A program made the position numbers and the translations under genes. The notes under the pieces are model-generated. The model was not told the origin of the DNA, searched no databases, and worked only from the letters and a program-made list of their open reading frames with translations. Positions 13,305 to 25,948 of a stretch of 64,000 nt of DNA are shown here, piece after piece. The stretch's first letter is position 1. Each line of letters starts with the position of its first letter. Source of the DNA: Sweltsa coloradensis (taxonomy: Eukaryota; Arthropoda; Insecta; Plecoptera; Chloroperlidae); NCBI GenBank assembly GCA_024449915.1, contig JAMZAV010000108.1, positions 186,001 to 250,000 on the forward strand. The letters are read 5' to 3'.

Positions 13305-13439
13305 TTATTTAAAATGCGAATCGTGTTCAAAACGTATTAGCGTGAAGCATTAACAAATTTCCAAGATAAAACAAAATTACCTAATTTTTATTTCTCATTT
13401 AACAATCCTCAAAAATAATATGTGGGTGTAAAAATATAA

Positions 13440-13520
13440 AAAAAGTTCGAACTAACGGGTATCGAACCCCAACCCTCCGTGCGGTAGGCTAAATGCTTAC
13501 CACTGGGCCATGTCAGCCAG
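13440..13520 (-). repeat. tRNA-like SINE head, inverted
   Basis: Minus strand: TGGCCCAGTGGTAAGC (A-box-like) and GGGGTTCGATACCC (B box). The T stem pairs only in its inner three base pairs, so this is a tRNA-derived relic, not a tRNA gene. Confidence 0.4.
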
Positions 13521-13569
13521 GTAAATCTCGTCCCGCTAGCTGCTACTAAACAAATGCTATCGATAATTT

Positions 13570-13795
13570 TAAAAAATCACATTTGTATTTATTGTAGGAT
13601 TAAATCGCAATGGATCCATCTGATTTTGTTAACAGTTCTCAGTAAACTCGTGCCGGATGTCTGTTTAAAATTTCAGCGAAATCTGTTCAGCGGTTCGGCT
13701 GATTTTCGATGTACAGACAGACACACAGAATCACAGAATAAGAGCCGTTTGAGTTGAATGGAGACACTCCGTCGCTCCGCTCCCTCGTTTAATTA
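13570..13795 (-). mobile_element. Fragment related to the subfamily D head
   Basis: On the minus strand, GAGGGAGCGGAGCGACGGAG..GTCTCCATTCAACTC parallels the 45489 head (GAGCGAGCG..CGTCTCCACTTGACTC). The rest matches 60080-60243 closely (CGCAATGGATC, AGTTCTCAGT, ACCGGATGTC-like blocks). No CTAG end is present. Confidence 0.45.
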
Positions 13796-13840
13796 CCTCT
13801 TAAGAATATTATGTAATTAGGGAGAGACTCTCTCCTCTAC

Positions 13841-14000
13841 TCATCACTATTCTGTACGTCCATCAGTGTCTGTGTGTGTATCATGTCTCACGATAAAATC
13901 CGATCAAGACGTCCGATTGTCATGAGTATATTTGGTGAACACTGCCCTTCAACGATGATGGTACAGAATGTGTTGGTGACCGTGGGGTGTGGTAAGAGCA
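13841..14000 (-). repeat. Dispersed repeat E, inverted copy
   Basis: The inverse of the family order: TCATCACTATTCTGTACGTC, CATGTCTCACGATAAAAT, ACTGCCCTTCAACGATGATG and TACAGAATGTGTTGGTGACC. The short reading frame across it is a by-product. Confidence 0.5.
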
Positions 14001-14728
14001 CTTGGCTATGTTATCTAACAGAAGAGTATGTTTTAACCCTGCAGATCAAAGCTGTACAAAATTTCATCTGCGCATTTTTCTCAATCTGTTGATTTGCTTT
14101 TTATTTTAATACTCCCGCTCCTATGCTTGATTGAGTTTAGAATGACCTAATTTAGAATTATATAATTTTGATAACTGATATTCTTTTTTATGTATCTTGA
14201 ATCAGTAGACCATATCTTGAAATATCCCCTTTAAATGAACCTAGAATATACTTGAAAACTTTCTTGAAAATGTTTTAAAACCCATAAACAGCACTTTACA
14301 GTAATAGCGATTAAAAAACTCTTAAAAAGTTGGTCGTTTGAGGGCGCAACTTTGTTTTAAGTTGCCTCTACTAACATGTTTTTATTGCCGTAGAAAAGGT
14401 AAAAGCTAGCGTTATATGGGAGGTGGACTTCAACCTTAGATCGAGGGTGTTAATTAAAGAGGTAAACTTTTAGAAAATAAATCATGCTTGAAGACTTTTA
14501 ATAAACTTTGGCGTGTAAAACTCGATTTTTAAAAAAATTGTAAAGTAACAAAGGAAAATCAAAATCAGAAAATAAACTTGAAAATCACCCTCCAAACACG
14601 GCAACAGTTTACTGTGACAAGCATTGGGCAGCCCTCTCTCATGAAGGTTACTCTTGAACCTGGACCCCACCAAGAGATAAACCAGTGCCGGTACTCAATT
14701 ATATATTTAAAAAAGAGAACCCTAAATA

Positions 14729-14998
14729 GGGAGCGAAGCTTACCGTTGTTGTAAAGTATTTGCAATATCTTTGGTGGAGGTGCCGGGTCTTAAGAGGATT
14801 CTCCCCTTCATGTAGGATTAGCCCCTCTCCCTGAACCACAAGGTCACCAGAAACATTCTGTATCATCCTTGTTGAAGGGCAATGTCAATAAGATACACGC
14901 AGGTCAATCGAAGGTCACGTTAAATTTATATCGTGAGACGTGACACATGCACGGATGGACGGACGGACAGAAAAGTGATGCATATAGAGAAACTTCGA
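14729..14998 (+). repeat. Dispersed repeat E, long copy
   Basis: Runs from GGAGCGAAGCTTACC through TTTGGTGGAGGTGCCGGGTC, then GGTCACCAGAAACATTCTGT, TTGTTGAAGGGCAATGTCAA, TATCGTGAGACGTGACAC and GACGGACAGAAAAGTGATG to GAAACTTCG. The ends are weakly inverse (GCGAAGCTT..AAACTTCG). It looks like a short non-autonomous element; class unknown. Confidence 0.55.
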
Positions 14999-16556
14999 TA
15001 TCTGAAAACGTGCAAATAATAATAGCAAATAAATCACTGTGTATTACAAATGTATGTCAAATGATAAAAAATCTATTAAAAACTGCCTTTGATTAAAACA
15101 TAGGAAACAAAAATGTTTACTAAGACTATCAATCAATTAAAAAGATGGCATCGGTTAGGTATTAATCACTTAACCAACACATCAAGCAGAAAAAAAGCCG
15201 TTTTTGTGTCCATGGTTCATGGGATAGTTGGCTTTAAGAAAGAATGGAAATTGTTTTAATTTATATCTTAAAATGTCACAGTTTGGAAGGTAGTAGCTCT
15301 AACGAAAGAATGCAGATGCTTTGTAGTGGTGGGGGTAGAATGAATGCGCGGTAAATGGAATGTAGCCTTTGTGTATGAAAGAGAAATATCTTTTTCCAAC
15401 ACAAGCAAAAATTATCTGTGCTAGATGACAGAGTTCTTTCGAGTGCAAGATCCACGCTGAGCTAGCGTGAATAGAGTTGACAAATTTGTAATTTTGGGAA
15501 ACTTATATAGAACTGTCTGCTTTCTTTCTTTGGGAATACTATATCGAATTTGGAAGATGTAAAATTAATAAATAATATCTTTATGTAGATAGTGAGTTTA
15601 TGTTTACAAGTTTTGGTATAGTATGAAGTTTGACGTAGGCGATTTTGAACATGATCAATGTTATTTACTGGGTTGGTATAATGACATTCTTCATTATTAT
15701 TAATATCGATATGAGCATATTTGAGAATGTTTTGATAAATTGTTTAAAAAGACAATTAAATCCTACAAACTGTAATTTGAGTAGTCTCGTTACTGAGTAC
15801 AACTGCACGTGACGACATAATCTAGGATATAATAATAACTATCCTCCATTAAAACAACCCTCAATAACCATCCATCAGTTTAATTAAGATAAACTAGCTA
15901 CCATGCTGGCAAACGAAATTAATAGGACTCTTATACAGTAATAATATCCGAATTAATTTTGTCAGCTTCCACTTTTGCACACTCCCATCCTGAACTGTTC
16001 ATCACATATGCAGTAAACCACTCTCATAAAACGCGTACTAACACTAATATATTCATTCCAACTTTCAACAATTCACTATTTAAAAACCGTCCAAGCTACC
16101 TCTGTAACCAACATACAACATCATTTATAATTTAAAGTTTAAATATTTCCTCATTCATAATACATATTATTCATTAGAGGAATTCCTTAATGCACAAATG
16201 TAATTTAATTAATACAGTTTGTTTCCCTCCATCCTTCTAGTCCATCACAATATAATGTATGTTTATGTATTTTACCCATTATTATTATTATAATAACTAT
16301 ACTAGTTATTCACTCCCTCTCTCTCTCTCAGGATAGGAATTCTTACTATGTACGAATCTCTGAATACAAATTAGAATACTGAATATTGAATACTAAACTC
16401 TGCTTTCTCCTACCATTTCTCATGGTTTTATTCAGAATCATCTTTTCGGGTCTGATCTTTAAACAAGTGTCTGTTTGTCTAAAATACAAACTGTACTGAC
16501 AAAAAAAGAAAACATCATTAAGTATTTCCAAATTAGAAAGTAATACTGCCCTATAA
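14999..16556. other. Unannotated AT-rich DNA
   Basis: Nothing recognised. Confidence 0.35.
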
Positions 16557-16607
16557 GCATCACTTATTTGTCCGTCTGTCCGTATGTCACGTATCACGAT
16601 AAAACCA
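16557..16607 (-). repeat. Dispersed repeat E, 3' fragment inverted
   Basis: GCATCACTTATTTGTCCGTC, TGTCCGTATGTCACGTATCA and CGATAAAACC are the inverse of the family's 3' end. Only about 50 bp remain. Confidence 0.4.
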
Positions 16608-16773
16608 TACCTTGGAATTGAAATAGTGTTTTTGTTAATATTTCACTTAGACAAGAAAAATATATATTTTGGCAACCCTGGAGATCAAATGCGCTACCCT
16701 CATAAAAAAAAGAATTTCTATACACTCCGTAGCTCCAACAACTAGAAGTAAACGTTGTATTTAGGCTATTGTA

Positions 16774-17400
16774 CCACCTCTGGCCGATAATTTGAAAGTC
16801 GAAGAAACATGCCTGAAAAGTTTGCTGAATGAAAGAAGGCCTTTAAAATAACAGAAACAAAATTGTGAATATTTTGGGGCGGGACATAACCTCACTATTG
16901 GAAATTATATTTACATTTTTGGACAAAAGTGTACACTACAAATCTAGTTCAAAACTAAATTTTGAGAATCGGTTTTCTGGACATAGTTTGTAAATACCTT
17001 TAGCTATAACTTGACTATAGCTAAAATAGTTTTCTGAAAATAACAGTTGGTGTACGATTTTTTTGTCAAACGGTACAAAACTGGAAAAAACTCGTATTTG
17101 TACCGTTTGACAAAAAAATCGTACACCAACTGTTATTTTCAGAAAACTATTTTAGCTATAGTCAAGTTATAGCTAAAGGTGTTTAAAAACTATGTTCAGA
17201 AAACCGATTCTCAAAATTTAATTTTGAACTAGATTTGTAGTGTACACTTTTGTCCAAAAATCTAAATCTAATTTCCAAAAGTGAGGTTATGTCCCGCCCA
17301 AAAAAATCACAATTTTTTTCTGTTATTTTAAAGGCCTTCTTTCATTCAGCAAACTTTTCAGACATGTTTCTTCGACTTTCAAATTATCGGTCAGAGGTGG
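16774..17400. mobile_element. 627-bp long inverted repeat (fold-back element)
   Basis: Arms 16774-17079 and 17097-17400 are inverse copies, running from CCACCTCTGGCCGATAAT to CGGTACAAA, separated by a 17-nt loop. By eye the arms differ at only a few per cent to about ten per cent of positions, with the inner 100 bp almost identical. No transposase frame is present. Probably a fold-back MITE; transcription would give one very long hairpin. Confidence 0.75.
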
Positions 17401-20280
17401 AGGAATTAGCACCGTACACTATTGTGCCAGTTCAAAGTATAATAAAATAAATTAAAAGTTCTGTAAATAATAATATATTCATCGGCTTATCGGCTTATTT
17501 AGCTTAACGATTGTGTTCAGTTGAAAAGACGACCAGTTTAATGAAAATTTAAAACTAGACGAGCGTTTAACAAATGAATGAATGAATAGATAAACTACGA
17601 CAAATCATCAACAGCAAACTGCGCGCCTAAAAGCTTTGCAATTCCCCAATAACTATCCCCATCATAATACAGCTTCACATCCCGCACATTAGAACCAGCA
17701 TCGCATTAAATTTTATACGACCAGTTCACATTTTGATTAAAACCCACAGTATTAGAGTTAGTGCTATTCTGTCATTTCCCGCTATAATTTCGACATAGAG
17801 TGATAATAAATTACGAGTCCATAGTGAGTGATATTCATTTGGGTGTGCAATTTGTTTGCCTTCGTTTAATCTTCAACGCTATGTGGTAATTTGATGATTT
17901 CAGCGCTGAAATTGCATTCATCACAAATGTATTTATGGGCGGGAAAATAATTTACATAGCTGGCAACCTATGAATACAAATAGGACATTTGGGTGGGATT
18001 GTTTCTATTAAAGTTTGAGTACGCAACTTAGTCTTAAACAAAGAGTTGGTTACAAGTTAATGGAAACACACCTTGGATTCGGCTCGTTTTAAGAAAAGTT
18101 TTAGGAATTTTTGATATGGAAAAGAATGTGTTTTTTTTCACTTCAGCTTACGTTTTTCATAATATTAAAAATTTCCATTGAACAGGCCTAATCTAGATAT
18201 ACACAATAGTAATATTCAACACATTCTTCATCAAGTAAAATAAATAACCGATAATTAGCTTCACTATGTCTTCAGTCACTCCTTCATGCCTCACAATTTA
18301 TATTTACACATACACACTCACTAACACAATCATACAATCAAACATACATACAATACCACTCATACATTTTCATGTTTATATTATTTTTATAGTCATCTTG
18401 ATGTAACTAATTTCTTATTGTACTGTATAGCAATGTTTTGTATTGTTTTGTTACCCTATGTAATATTTGGTAAATTGCACTTGTGGGACATTGCGTCCTG
18501 TTGTAATGTAGTCACAAATAAACAAATATGTGACATGAAAAGTTGTCAATGTTTTTACCAGACCCCTTACTTCTTTGTGGAGGTGTGCGGGCGTATGTTT
18601 TGTAGCGCACCCCCTTAGTATTGCTGACACCTTGCGCAGAGCACTAATAATTCAGCTAAATTGATTTGTTGGTACCAGTGTTGATGTTTCCGTTTTTCGT
18701 TGGGCAAAACGCATATGTTTCATATAAATGGTAGGGTTTTCTCAGAGTAAAAGTTTTTTGCAGTCCTGGCTGTTGACCTATTCAAATCATTGTGAAAATA
18801 CAATGCGACTAATATTATTACTAAACTTACTTATATACTTATATAACTTACCGATAACAAGTTTTGTTAACGTTTATTAATTAAAAAACACACTTTAAAT
18901 AGATATAAAGTGAGCTTAAAGTGTAAATCGATATAATAGACCTTAAAAACTTTTACTGTATGTCATATTATCCAATCTGAAGAAAATTTAATTAAACCCT
19001 GTGGTGTCTTAAAACAAATAAAAACTAGCGATATATGTCATAAATTCCACTTTTAATACCATTCACATAAATTATGGGTTTAAACTTTCATCCACCACTT
19101 CAAGTTTTATTAAATTTTCTTAGGCGACATGTTGGTACTCCCGTAGGAGCTTGATTATCCTCATGTCTGTGATAAGGGATTTTAATCGAATATCTGACCA
19201 ACGAAGTAAAATGCAGTTTTATAATCACTTTCGTGTTTTACTTTTTACTTATAAAAAAATTAACGCTCTTCTATTATATGAATGGCATTCATTACAGTAA
19301 ATTCTCAAGTAAATGTTTTTCGTCGTATTTTTAACACGAAATAAAAGGGCATGGTATTGTTGGTTGCCATAATTAAATGTGAAACCGCTTTAAAGTTATC
19401 TTCGTTATAACATATTGTGACGAAAGGTTATTACAATTATTAAAATATCGATGAGAAGTGAACAAAATAATGTTAATGAGTAACACATTTCAGTCAAACT
19501 GAAAAGGTCAAACATATTAATTAGTTGAAAACACGATTAGAAGTGAGAAAATTTGAGTAACGCAGATATTTTGGTCGAACTGTACACGAGCAGTCTTTTT
19601 CAATTTGCGTTCAGATAATCGCTCGGAGCATTTAATTACTACTTCACTATTATTTGGTGGTCACATAAAATACCTCCCCTCTCTTTCTCCTCCCCTGATA
19701 CGCCAACGAGGAACGGAAGCTCTTTTTAATTGATTTCGCGTCGGACTTGGAACAAGGCTGTAAAATGTGATAGCCCCTTTAGGCCACTTAATACTTACTA
19801 TGTTAGAAAGACTAACGGTTGGCATTTAATTGAACCACTGGCATTGTGTTCACTTGAAGCCGAGTTTGAAGTGAAGATGGAGAAAACAGCAGAACGTTTG
19901 TTATTTTAATGACAGTGAATTATTTTGGAGATTCCGTTAGCAATTTAATTAAGATTGAGTCGATGCAGGGTTGGTGGAAGCTGTCTCGAACTGTTGTACT
20001 ACTTAATAGAGCTACAGTTGTAGGTTAAACATGTTTTATGTCCCGTCTTAAAATGTAGAGTAAACTACTAAATCTGCAAATCATTTCGTCGTATTTGTGG
20101 CGCTTTAGACTACCAACGTTGTAAAAACAAGTGGTTAACCACCCTTGAAAATGATGTATTCACGCATATAATTGAACAACTTTATTTAGAACGCCGTTAA
20201 TGCATGTATGTGTCTCGAATACTGAAATCAGTTATATACTGAGTGGGCAGACTCTAAATAATTATTATTTTTATATTGGA
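17401..20280. other. Unannotated AT-rich DNA
   Basis: Nothing recognised; a frame at 18418-18618 is too short and lacks support. Confidence 0.35.
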
Positions 20281-20401
20281 TTGTAAAACTGAATGGGATA
20301 GACGTTAAGTAAATAAATAATATAAAACGGGAATGACATAAGAAGTCTTATAATTGATCGTTTCACTAGCATTGGTTTGATAACCTTATTTCTGTGTTTA
20401 A

Positions 20402-21370
20402 AATAATGTTATCCAAAAGGAGCTATGTGTTATTTTATTATACATATAGAGTTTTGGTGGAAATGCAAGGGAAAAGTTTGATTTTTGGGGAATTATTTTT
20501 CGTTCTGGTGGAGACGCTGAGAATAGGAATTTATTATAAATTGTATGTATTTTTTTCGTTACAATAATTAAAATAATGTAATATCTTAATAGAGCTAGAA
20601 TATCGATACATTTTTAGAGTTTTGGTGGAGGTGCCGGGTCTACGAATTAGCTAAAAATTGTTTTTCTTTTTTTCTTTTATACCTGGTTTATATTACTGCA
20701 GTTACACGCGGGTTGACTTTACTGGGTAACCCACTTGAGTTTACATTAATTTCAATTTACTTTCGTTATCATATGTTTTTCAACCTTCACACGCAGAGCG
20801 CTGCACGCTTTAAACCTACAATTCACGTCTGTACAAAGTCAGGCTGACCTTAAATTTAAAGTAGAGAGTAATGTCTCACTGTCTATAAATGCAGGCAATG
20901 CTTAATTAAGTTGATTGAAGTTGAGAATCAGATGTTAGTTTATGTTTCCTGGAAAGGGCGTCACGATAGTGTTACGGAAGACAACCGTCCTCTGTTTACA
21001 TTACTCGTATCATTGCCGGTTACGCGAGTTACTACGATTTACGCGAGTTACTCGTTTTACTCGAGTTAAAAACTGAACTGTGGTAGCTTCTTGATTGCGT
21101 TTATACGTTAAAATTACCCGCGTTATCGACCAACCCGCGTTAGAAAGCGAGAAATGTAAACCAGGTCTTACAGCAATTAAAATAATGTAATATCCTCATT
21201 TATGAACATTGATAAACATTTGAGTTTTGGTGGAGGTGCCGGGTCTAGGAATTGATTAAATAATTTGTATTTTTTGCCTGTTAATTAGAAATAATGTAAT
21301 ATCCTAATAGAGCTATGGATATTGATAATTTTTTAGAGTTTTGGTGGAGGTGCCGGGTCTAGGAATTAAT
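20402..21370 (+). repeat. Array of four related units ending GAGTTTTGGTGGAGGTGCCGG
   Basis: Units begin near 20402, 20569, 21179 and 21291 with AATAATGTAATATC and close with GTTTTGGTGGAGGTGCCGGG plus TCTAGGAATT. Spacing is irregular because of the 486-bp insert and other sequence. The first unit is diverged. A lone closing phrase also occurs at about 50995. Confidence 0.6.
20681..21166. mobile_element. 486-bp TIR element inside a local repeat array
   Basis: The ends are ACCTGGTTTA and TAAACCAGGT, with further inverted similarity inward (ACGCGGGTTG near both ends). It interrupts the array at 20402-21370 between a unit and the expected AATTAAAATAATGTAATATC junction. A target duplication could not be fixed and there is no reading frame. 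Confidence 0.5.
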
Positions 21371-21519
21371 ATTAATTGTTTCTAAAGTTTTGAATAATGT
21401 AAAACCGTGCTGTGCATTGTATGTTAAGCTAAGAATTTATGGGGAATGGACATATTATTATTTTAATGTTTGAATATTTTATTGTCAGATATATTTTGTC
21501 AACAGGTTACGCAGAGATC

Positions 21520-21565
21520 CTGATAATCATTAATCGGGAAACACTCCCGTAGGTGTAATAGATTT
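21520..21565 (-). repeat. Dispersed 45-bp motif (CTACGGGAGTGTTTCCCGAT)
   Basis: This inverted copy has relatives at 28305-28350 (+) and 46500-46545 (+). All share CAATTACACCTACGGGAGTG (one base differs in the last) and then TCCCGAT or TCCGATTAAT followed by ATTGAGA in the two + copies. Confidence 0.5.
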
Positions 21566-21659
21566 TATGTATCTCAATCCAGAAATTAAAAAATCCATCC
21601 CAGCGGGGTATCCGGGGTTCGCTGGGGTGTATTTTGTAATTTCTGGATTGAGTTACATA
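21566..21659. repeat. 94-bp strong hairpin
   Basis: TATGTATCTCAATCCAGAAA pairs with TTTCTGGATTGAGTTACATA, and the pairing continues to CCCAGCG/CGCTGGG around a short GGGG-rich loop. It is adjacent to a dispersed 45-bp motif. It could be a small MITE or a pre-miRNA-sized fold. Confidence 0.6.
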
Positions 21660-24072
21660 AAAACGCACTGTTTTGTTTAGATTTTCACTCAACTAATGTT
21701 ACATAAGCAGATAATGCGTTTGGAGTATTTTTTGTTTAATAACTTTGAATTTTGTCGACCAAAAATATTGACTTAGGCCTACGATTAGTGTTCAAAAAGC
21801 CGTGGAATTAAAAAATAAAACAGTTTTAAGCAAAATAATAAAAAAAACACATACATTAATTTAATTTATTTTCGTAATGTAAATATGTTTGTTTAATTAT
21901 AAAATTTATCTTTGATTCATTACACACTTTTTAAACATTGACAAGGTCATTTTAATTTTTGAATCGAACAGGAATGAATGTCATTTATATTAGTATATCC
22001 AGGTTAATTAATTCAACAAACAGCAAATTTATGTTAGATTTTTTAAATAAGTCTCCTACTAATTCTAATTTTTGTATTACCTGTACGCAATACAGTTTAC
22101 ACGTTTTGAATAGCGATGAGATATTTATAATGTTGGGTTATTCTATGCGTACTATATATTATTTTCCAACATGATAGCAACACTTTAGGACCGACGTAGA
22201 ACGCCATAGCGATCTCCCCAGAGTCGCACAAGTAATGAGAACTTACAAAGTAATCGATCAACTATTTTCTCAGATGTCGACAATTTGCGAGTCTTGGGGA
22301 GTAAGATGTTCGTTTAGGAGGCAAAACACGGCTGGTATTAAACTAGGGACATCGTGGCAACCATGCATACGTAATACCGGAATGCGGCGTAATACCCACT
22401 TTACTTGAAATACGAACGGATCAGAAAGCAAAGTAGCATGGTTAATTCGAACCGAAAATGAAGTACAACAAATTAACAATGTTTAGTTTAAACAAAATGG
22501 CAATCGCAAAAAGTTGTCAGTATAGAGAGGACGGATGTGGATTTAAAAAAATACAAATTTGGAAGATAGACATGTAATGACTTGTTTAGTTTAGAAAAAG
22601 TGTATTTCTATTTTTTTTTTAAATTTATTGATCACAAGAGGATTTTTGTGTTTGCTGCATAATAATTTAAATATGAAATATGAATGTATCATTTCCGAAT
22701 CAACTACATGCTATTGATGTCAATAAAATAGAAAAATTCACAAAGTTTTCAAGTGGCGTGATAAATATGGTTTTTCGGAAGTACGTGTATCCTTTATTTG
22801 TCGGCTACCTTAAGATAGTTTGTACAGACATTTGAGAACTCAAAATGAATCTCGAAATAAGCGCTTTGTTACATTTTTTGTATATAATTAATAAATTTTG
22901 AATTTCAAGTTTTGAATATTCTAAAAATGATAACAACACATAAAAATACTTCAGTGTAAAAAATTTCTTCCTTATTCACTGTTTTTAACCTGCTATGATG
23001 GGGTAGTTAATTTACCTATTTATTTATTATAATAACAGGTTACAGTCCTCAGAAAGTAACATGCATATTATCTAAGATTTGGAATGCAAGAAAAGTACAG
23101 TTACAACTTTGAAAAGGCCTAACTTTATAGTACACTTCACGAAATTGACAAATGAGAATTTTTCAGTTAGAAAAGCCTTAAAATGCGATCTTCCGCAGCA
23201 TTCACACAGAAACGCACACACGCACATTTCACCCTTGTGCGTATCCACAATGTTGAACCTACAGCAAGCTTCATTACTTTCTCTCGACTAAACAAAGCCA
23301 ATATGAAAGGGAGCAAAGTTGATGTGAACGCAAGAGACCCAATCAAACTCGGTCGACCATATATTCACGATGCTTATATTCAATAGCCGACCGCCGACCA
23401 GTCCCTGCAATTACTTGCCCGCTAAATAAACATTGACTCAGTGGACCATTAGCTCGGGAAAATATTCCATGAAGTAAGAGACCTTTACGTGTACTCGAGG
23501 TTTTATACTTTTGGAGACCTTTGCGTTCAAGAGTAAAACACTTTCAATGTTCTCACGTTTTTATAACCTTCTTTAGGAGTTTTATTACAAGACATAAAGT
23601 GTAATAAAAGTAAAGTAAAAACGTCGTGGTTAAAATTTATTTTAACAGGGTTAGGCCCGGGTTTTACTTTAAATAATGTTGTTCATATAAATATATTTTG
23701 GTGACATTCATATTTCAAAAAACGCTTAATTTTAACTGGATACTAAGTTTTAACCATTTTTATACGGAAACTATGTATCATGTTTTCTAGCTAAGTTAGG
23801 CTTTATTTAAGAAAACTGCTAGGAACCATGTATGTTTAATGGTTCCGTATGATAACATAAGAAAACTAACTTTATTATTTCGTTTTATATGCCTTTGTCA
23901 AATCGTAAACGGGTAAGCAATGAAAAATATATTATGGATATTGGCAGTGGAAAATTCACAATCATTTGGTTTATTGTTGTGATGTGGGTTAAAGGTGAAT
24001 ATCAAGACATTTATATTGCAATATTAGATTCTCACTGTTATTCTAAAAACGCTTTATTTAAGATATATATAA
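21660..24072. other. Unannotated AT-rich DNA
   Basis: Only short unsupported frames. Confidence 0.35.
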
Positions 24073-24220
24073 TTGGGTGAGCGTAGCGTGGCAAGAAAAG
24101 TGATAAAAACGATTTACTTTAAAAAAGGGAAACGGTATTTTTTTATTATTTGTTAGTGTTAGTCTGTTGTTTTGTCTGTTAGTATAGAGAAACATATATA
24201 TTTTTTTTTTTGGAAAATTG
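24073..24220 (+). mobile_element. HINE-like 5' fragment
   Basis: TTGGGTGAGCGTAGCG resembles the family head. It is followed by a T-rich stretch with Tgtt-type repeats but no recognisable 3' end. Probably truncated or strongly diverged. Confidence 0.3.
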
Positions 24221-24340
24221 TTTTGATTTTAAATTTATTATATAGAAAATTACAAATTAGTACAGGTTCAGATTCAACCGAAAACGGGAGCAAATCTTTC
24301 AGTTATTATACAATGTTTGTTTAAGTGTTGTCAAACATTT

Positions 24341-24540
24341 AGTGGAGGTGCCGCGTTGAAATTTATCTCCCCTTAGGGTGAAGTTCTCTCCGATTCCCTA
24401 ACCACCAGTCACCAAAAACATTATTTACAATCATGGTTGAGGGCAATGCCAATAAAATAACATCAAGTCAATCGAACGTCATGTTCGGTTTTCATCGTGA
24501 GACGTGAGACACGCACAGACGGACGGACAAAAAGTGATGC
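24341..24540 (+). repeat. Dispersed repeat E copy
   Basis: Contains AGTGGAGGTGCCGCGTTG, GGTTGAGGGCAATGCCAATA, ATCGTGAGACGTGAGACACG and GACGGACGGACAAAAAGTGA in the same order as the copy at 14729. Confidence 0.55.
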
Positions 24541-25597
24541 TTTCTACCTTATATTCTTAATTGTTTGCCAATGTGTCAACGCAAATAATCACTACCCGTT
24601 TCAAACTATTCTTGTCTGATCTAACCGAGTGGAATACGAATACGTCTAGTCTGAGTACACAACTAATGCACGTCTCGTTTGAAGCCATCAAAAAACTATT
24701 AAATCCGCAATTTACGTGACACTTTCCCACCGAAGCGTGATTGAGAGCAAATACCGCGATTGTCTGCAAGAAAGAATAAGGTCAGCTCTAAGTCACACTG
24801 CGACACATCAGCGGTAGATAGTTCGGATTTATTACACCAGATAGCTCCATCAGCGCGATGCTAGCGCTGGCGGAAAATGGAGCAAACCCTTGTCGACACT
24901 TCATATATTATATTTCTTTCAACCGTGTGAGTGTGAACTTAATATTATCACGTCAGGGTTGTCCATATTTTGTTTCAATTATATTTGTGCAAATAATTCT
25001 ATTTGAACTTGCTCATTTAATACAGATACATTAATAATTAATCATATATTATCAGTCATTTGTACGAATCATTATTCGATGATGTTTTTTAAATTATTAA
25101 AACGTACAATATCGTGTTTTTTTTTTTTTTTTTTTAATCAAAACAGGTAAAAAATTATTTTCTAAACATCAAAAATGTACTACGTTTAGTAAATGTAACG
25201 TCTGTAAACAGTGCAAATAGAATTTAAAAGGGTAATTCGTTAATTTCCATTTTTAATATTTGCATTTATTTTTAATCTTTTGAACAAGTAATATTAAAAA
25301 TAAATGCAAGAATGACAGAAAGAGCATCTGCCCCATAGTACGTGAGTACCTGTCACCAAAATACAATGTACAAGTTAAATACAGTATCAAATACATCAAT
25401 AAATATTATAAAATCACTACATAAACTTAACTAAACAACACCACAACTAAACAAAAATAGAACTACAACCTACTTAAAAGAATTTTTGATGGCGCTAAAA
25501 TTAATACAAATTAATAAAAATAGTTTGAATACATAATATCTTAATCTATGGTCAGAGAAAACTCCTTAACGTCTCTTGCACTCGACTTATTTATTTT
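24541..25597. other. Unannotated AT-rich DNA
   Basis: Contains a long T run (about 25116-25135) and an inverted AT-rich stretch around 25250-25310 (TTAATATTTGCATTTATTTT / AAAATAAATGCAAG). Confidence 0.35.
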
Positions 25598-25628
<31 letters not shown>

Positions 25629-25658
25629 CAACAACAGAAACAACAAAAACAACAACAG
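25598..25658 (+). repeat. (AAC)n microsatellite
   Basis: AAC triplets, perfect at first and then interrupted (CAACACAACAACAGAAACAA). Confidence 0.9.
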
Positions 25659-25948
25659 TTTTTCTTGACAACCAACCTACATAATAATCACAACTACTTT
25701 TGATTTTGATTTTTAAATTCTTTATACCGGAAAATACAAATATTATTTGTAATCAGCAAAAAAACTAAATTTTCAGTCAGGGAGTTTAATTTAGCTCAGT
25801 CCTAACAAGCCCCGTTGGCGCTGACGTCATCGAATTACGAATAATACCAAACCAGATTAAGTATTTGAATGAAATCGAACCTTGCTGGTTGGCCACAACT
25901 CACCTGAAGGCGACGCCATAATCCACAAGCCTAGTTATATACTTTATA

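Noticed and set aside
13440..13520. Possible tRNA gene on the minus strand
   Set aside because: A and B boxes are present, but the T stem has mismatches and no acceptor stem pairs, so it was called a SINE relic.
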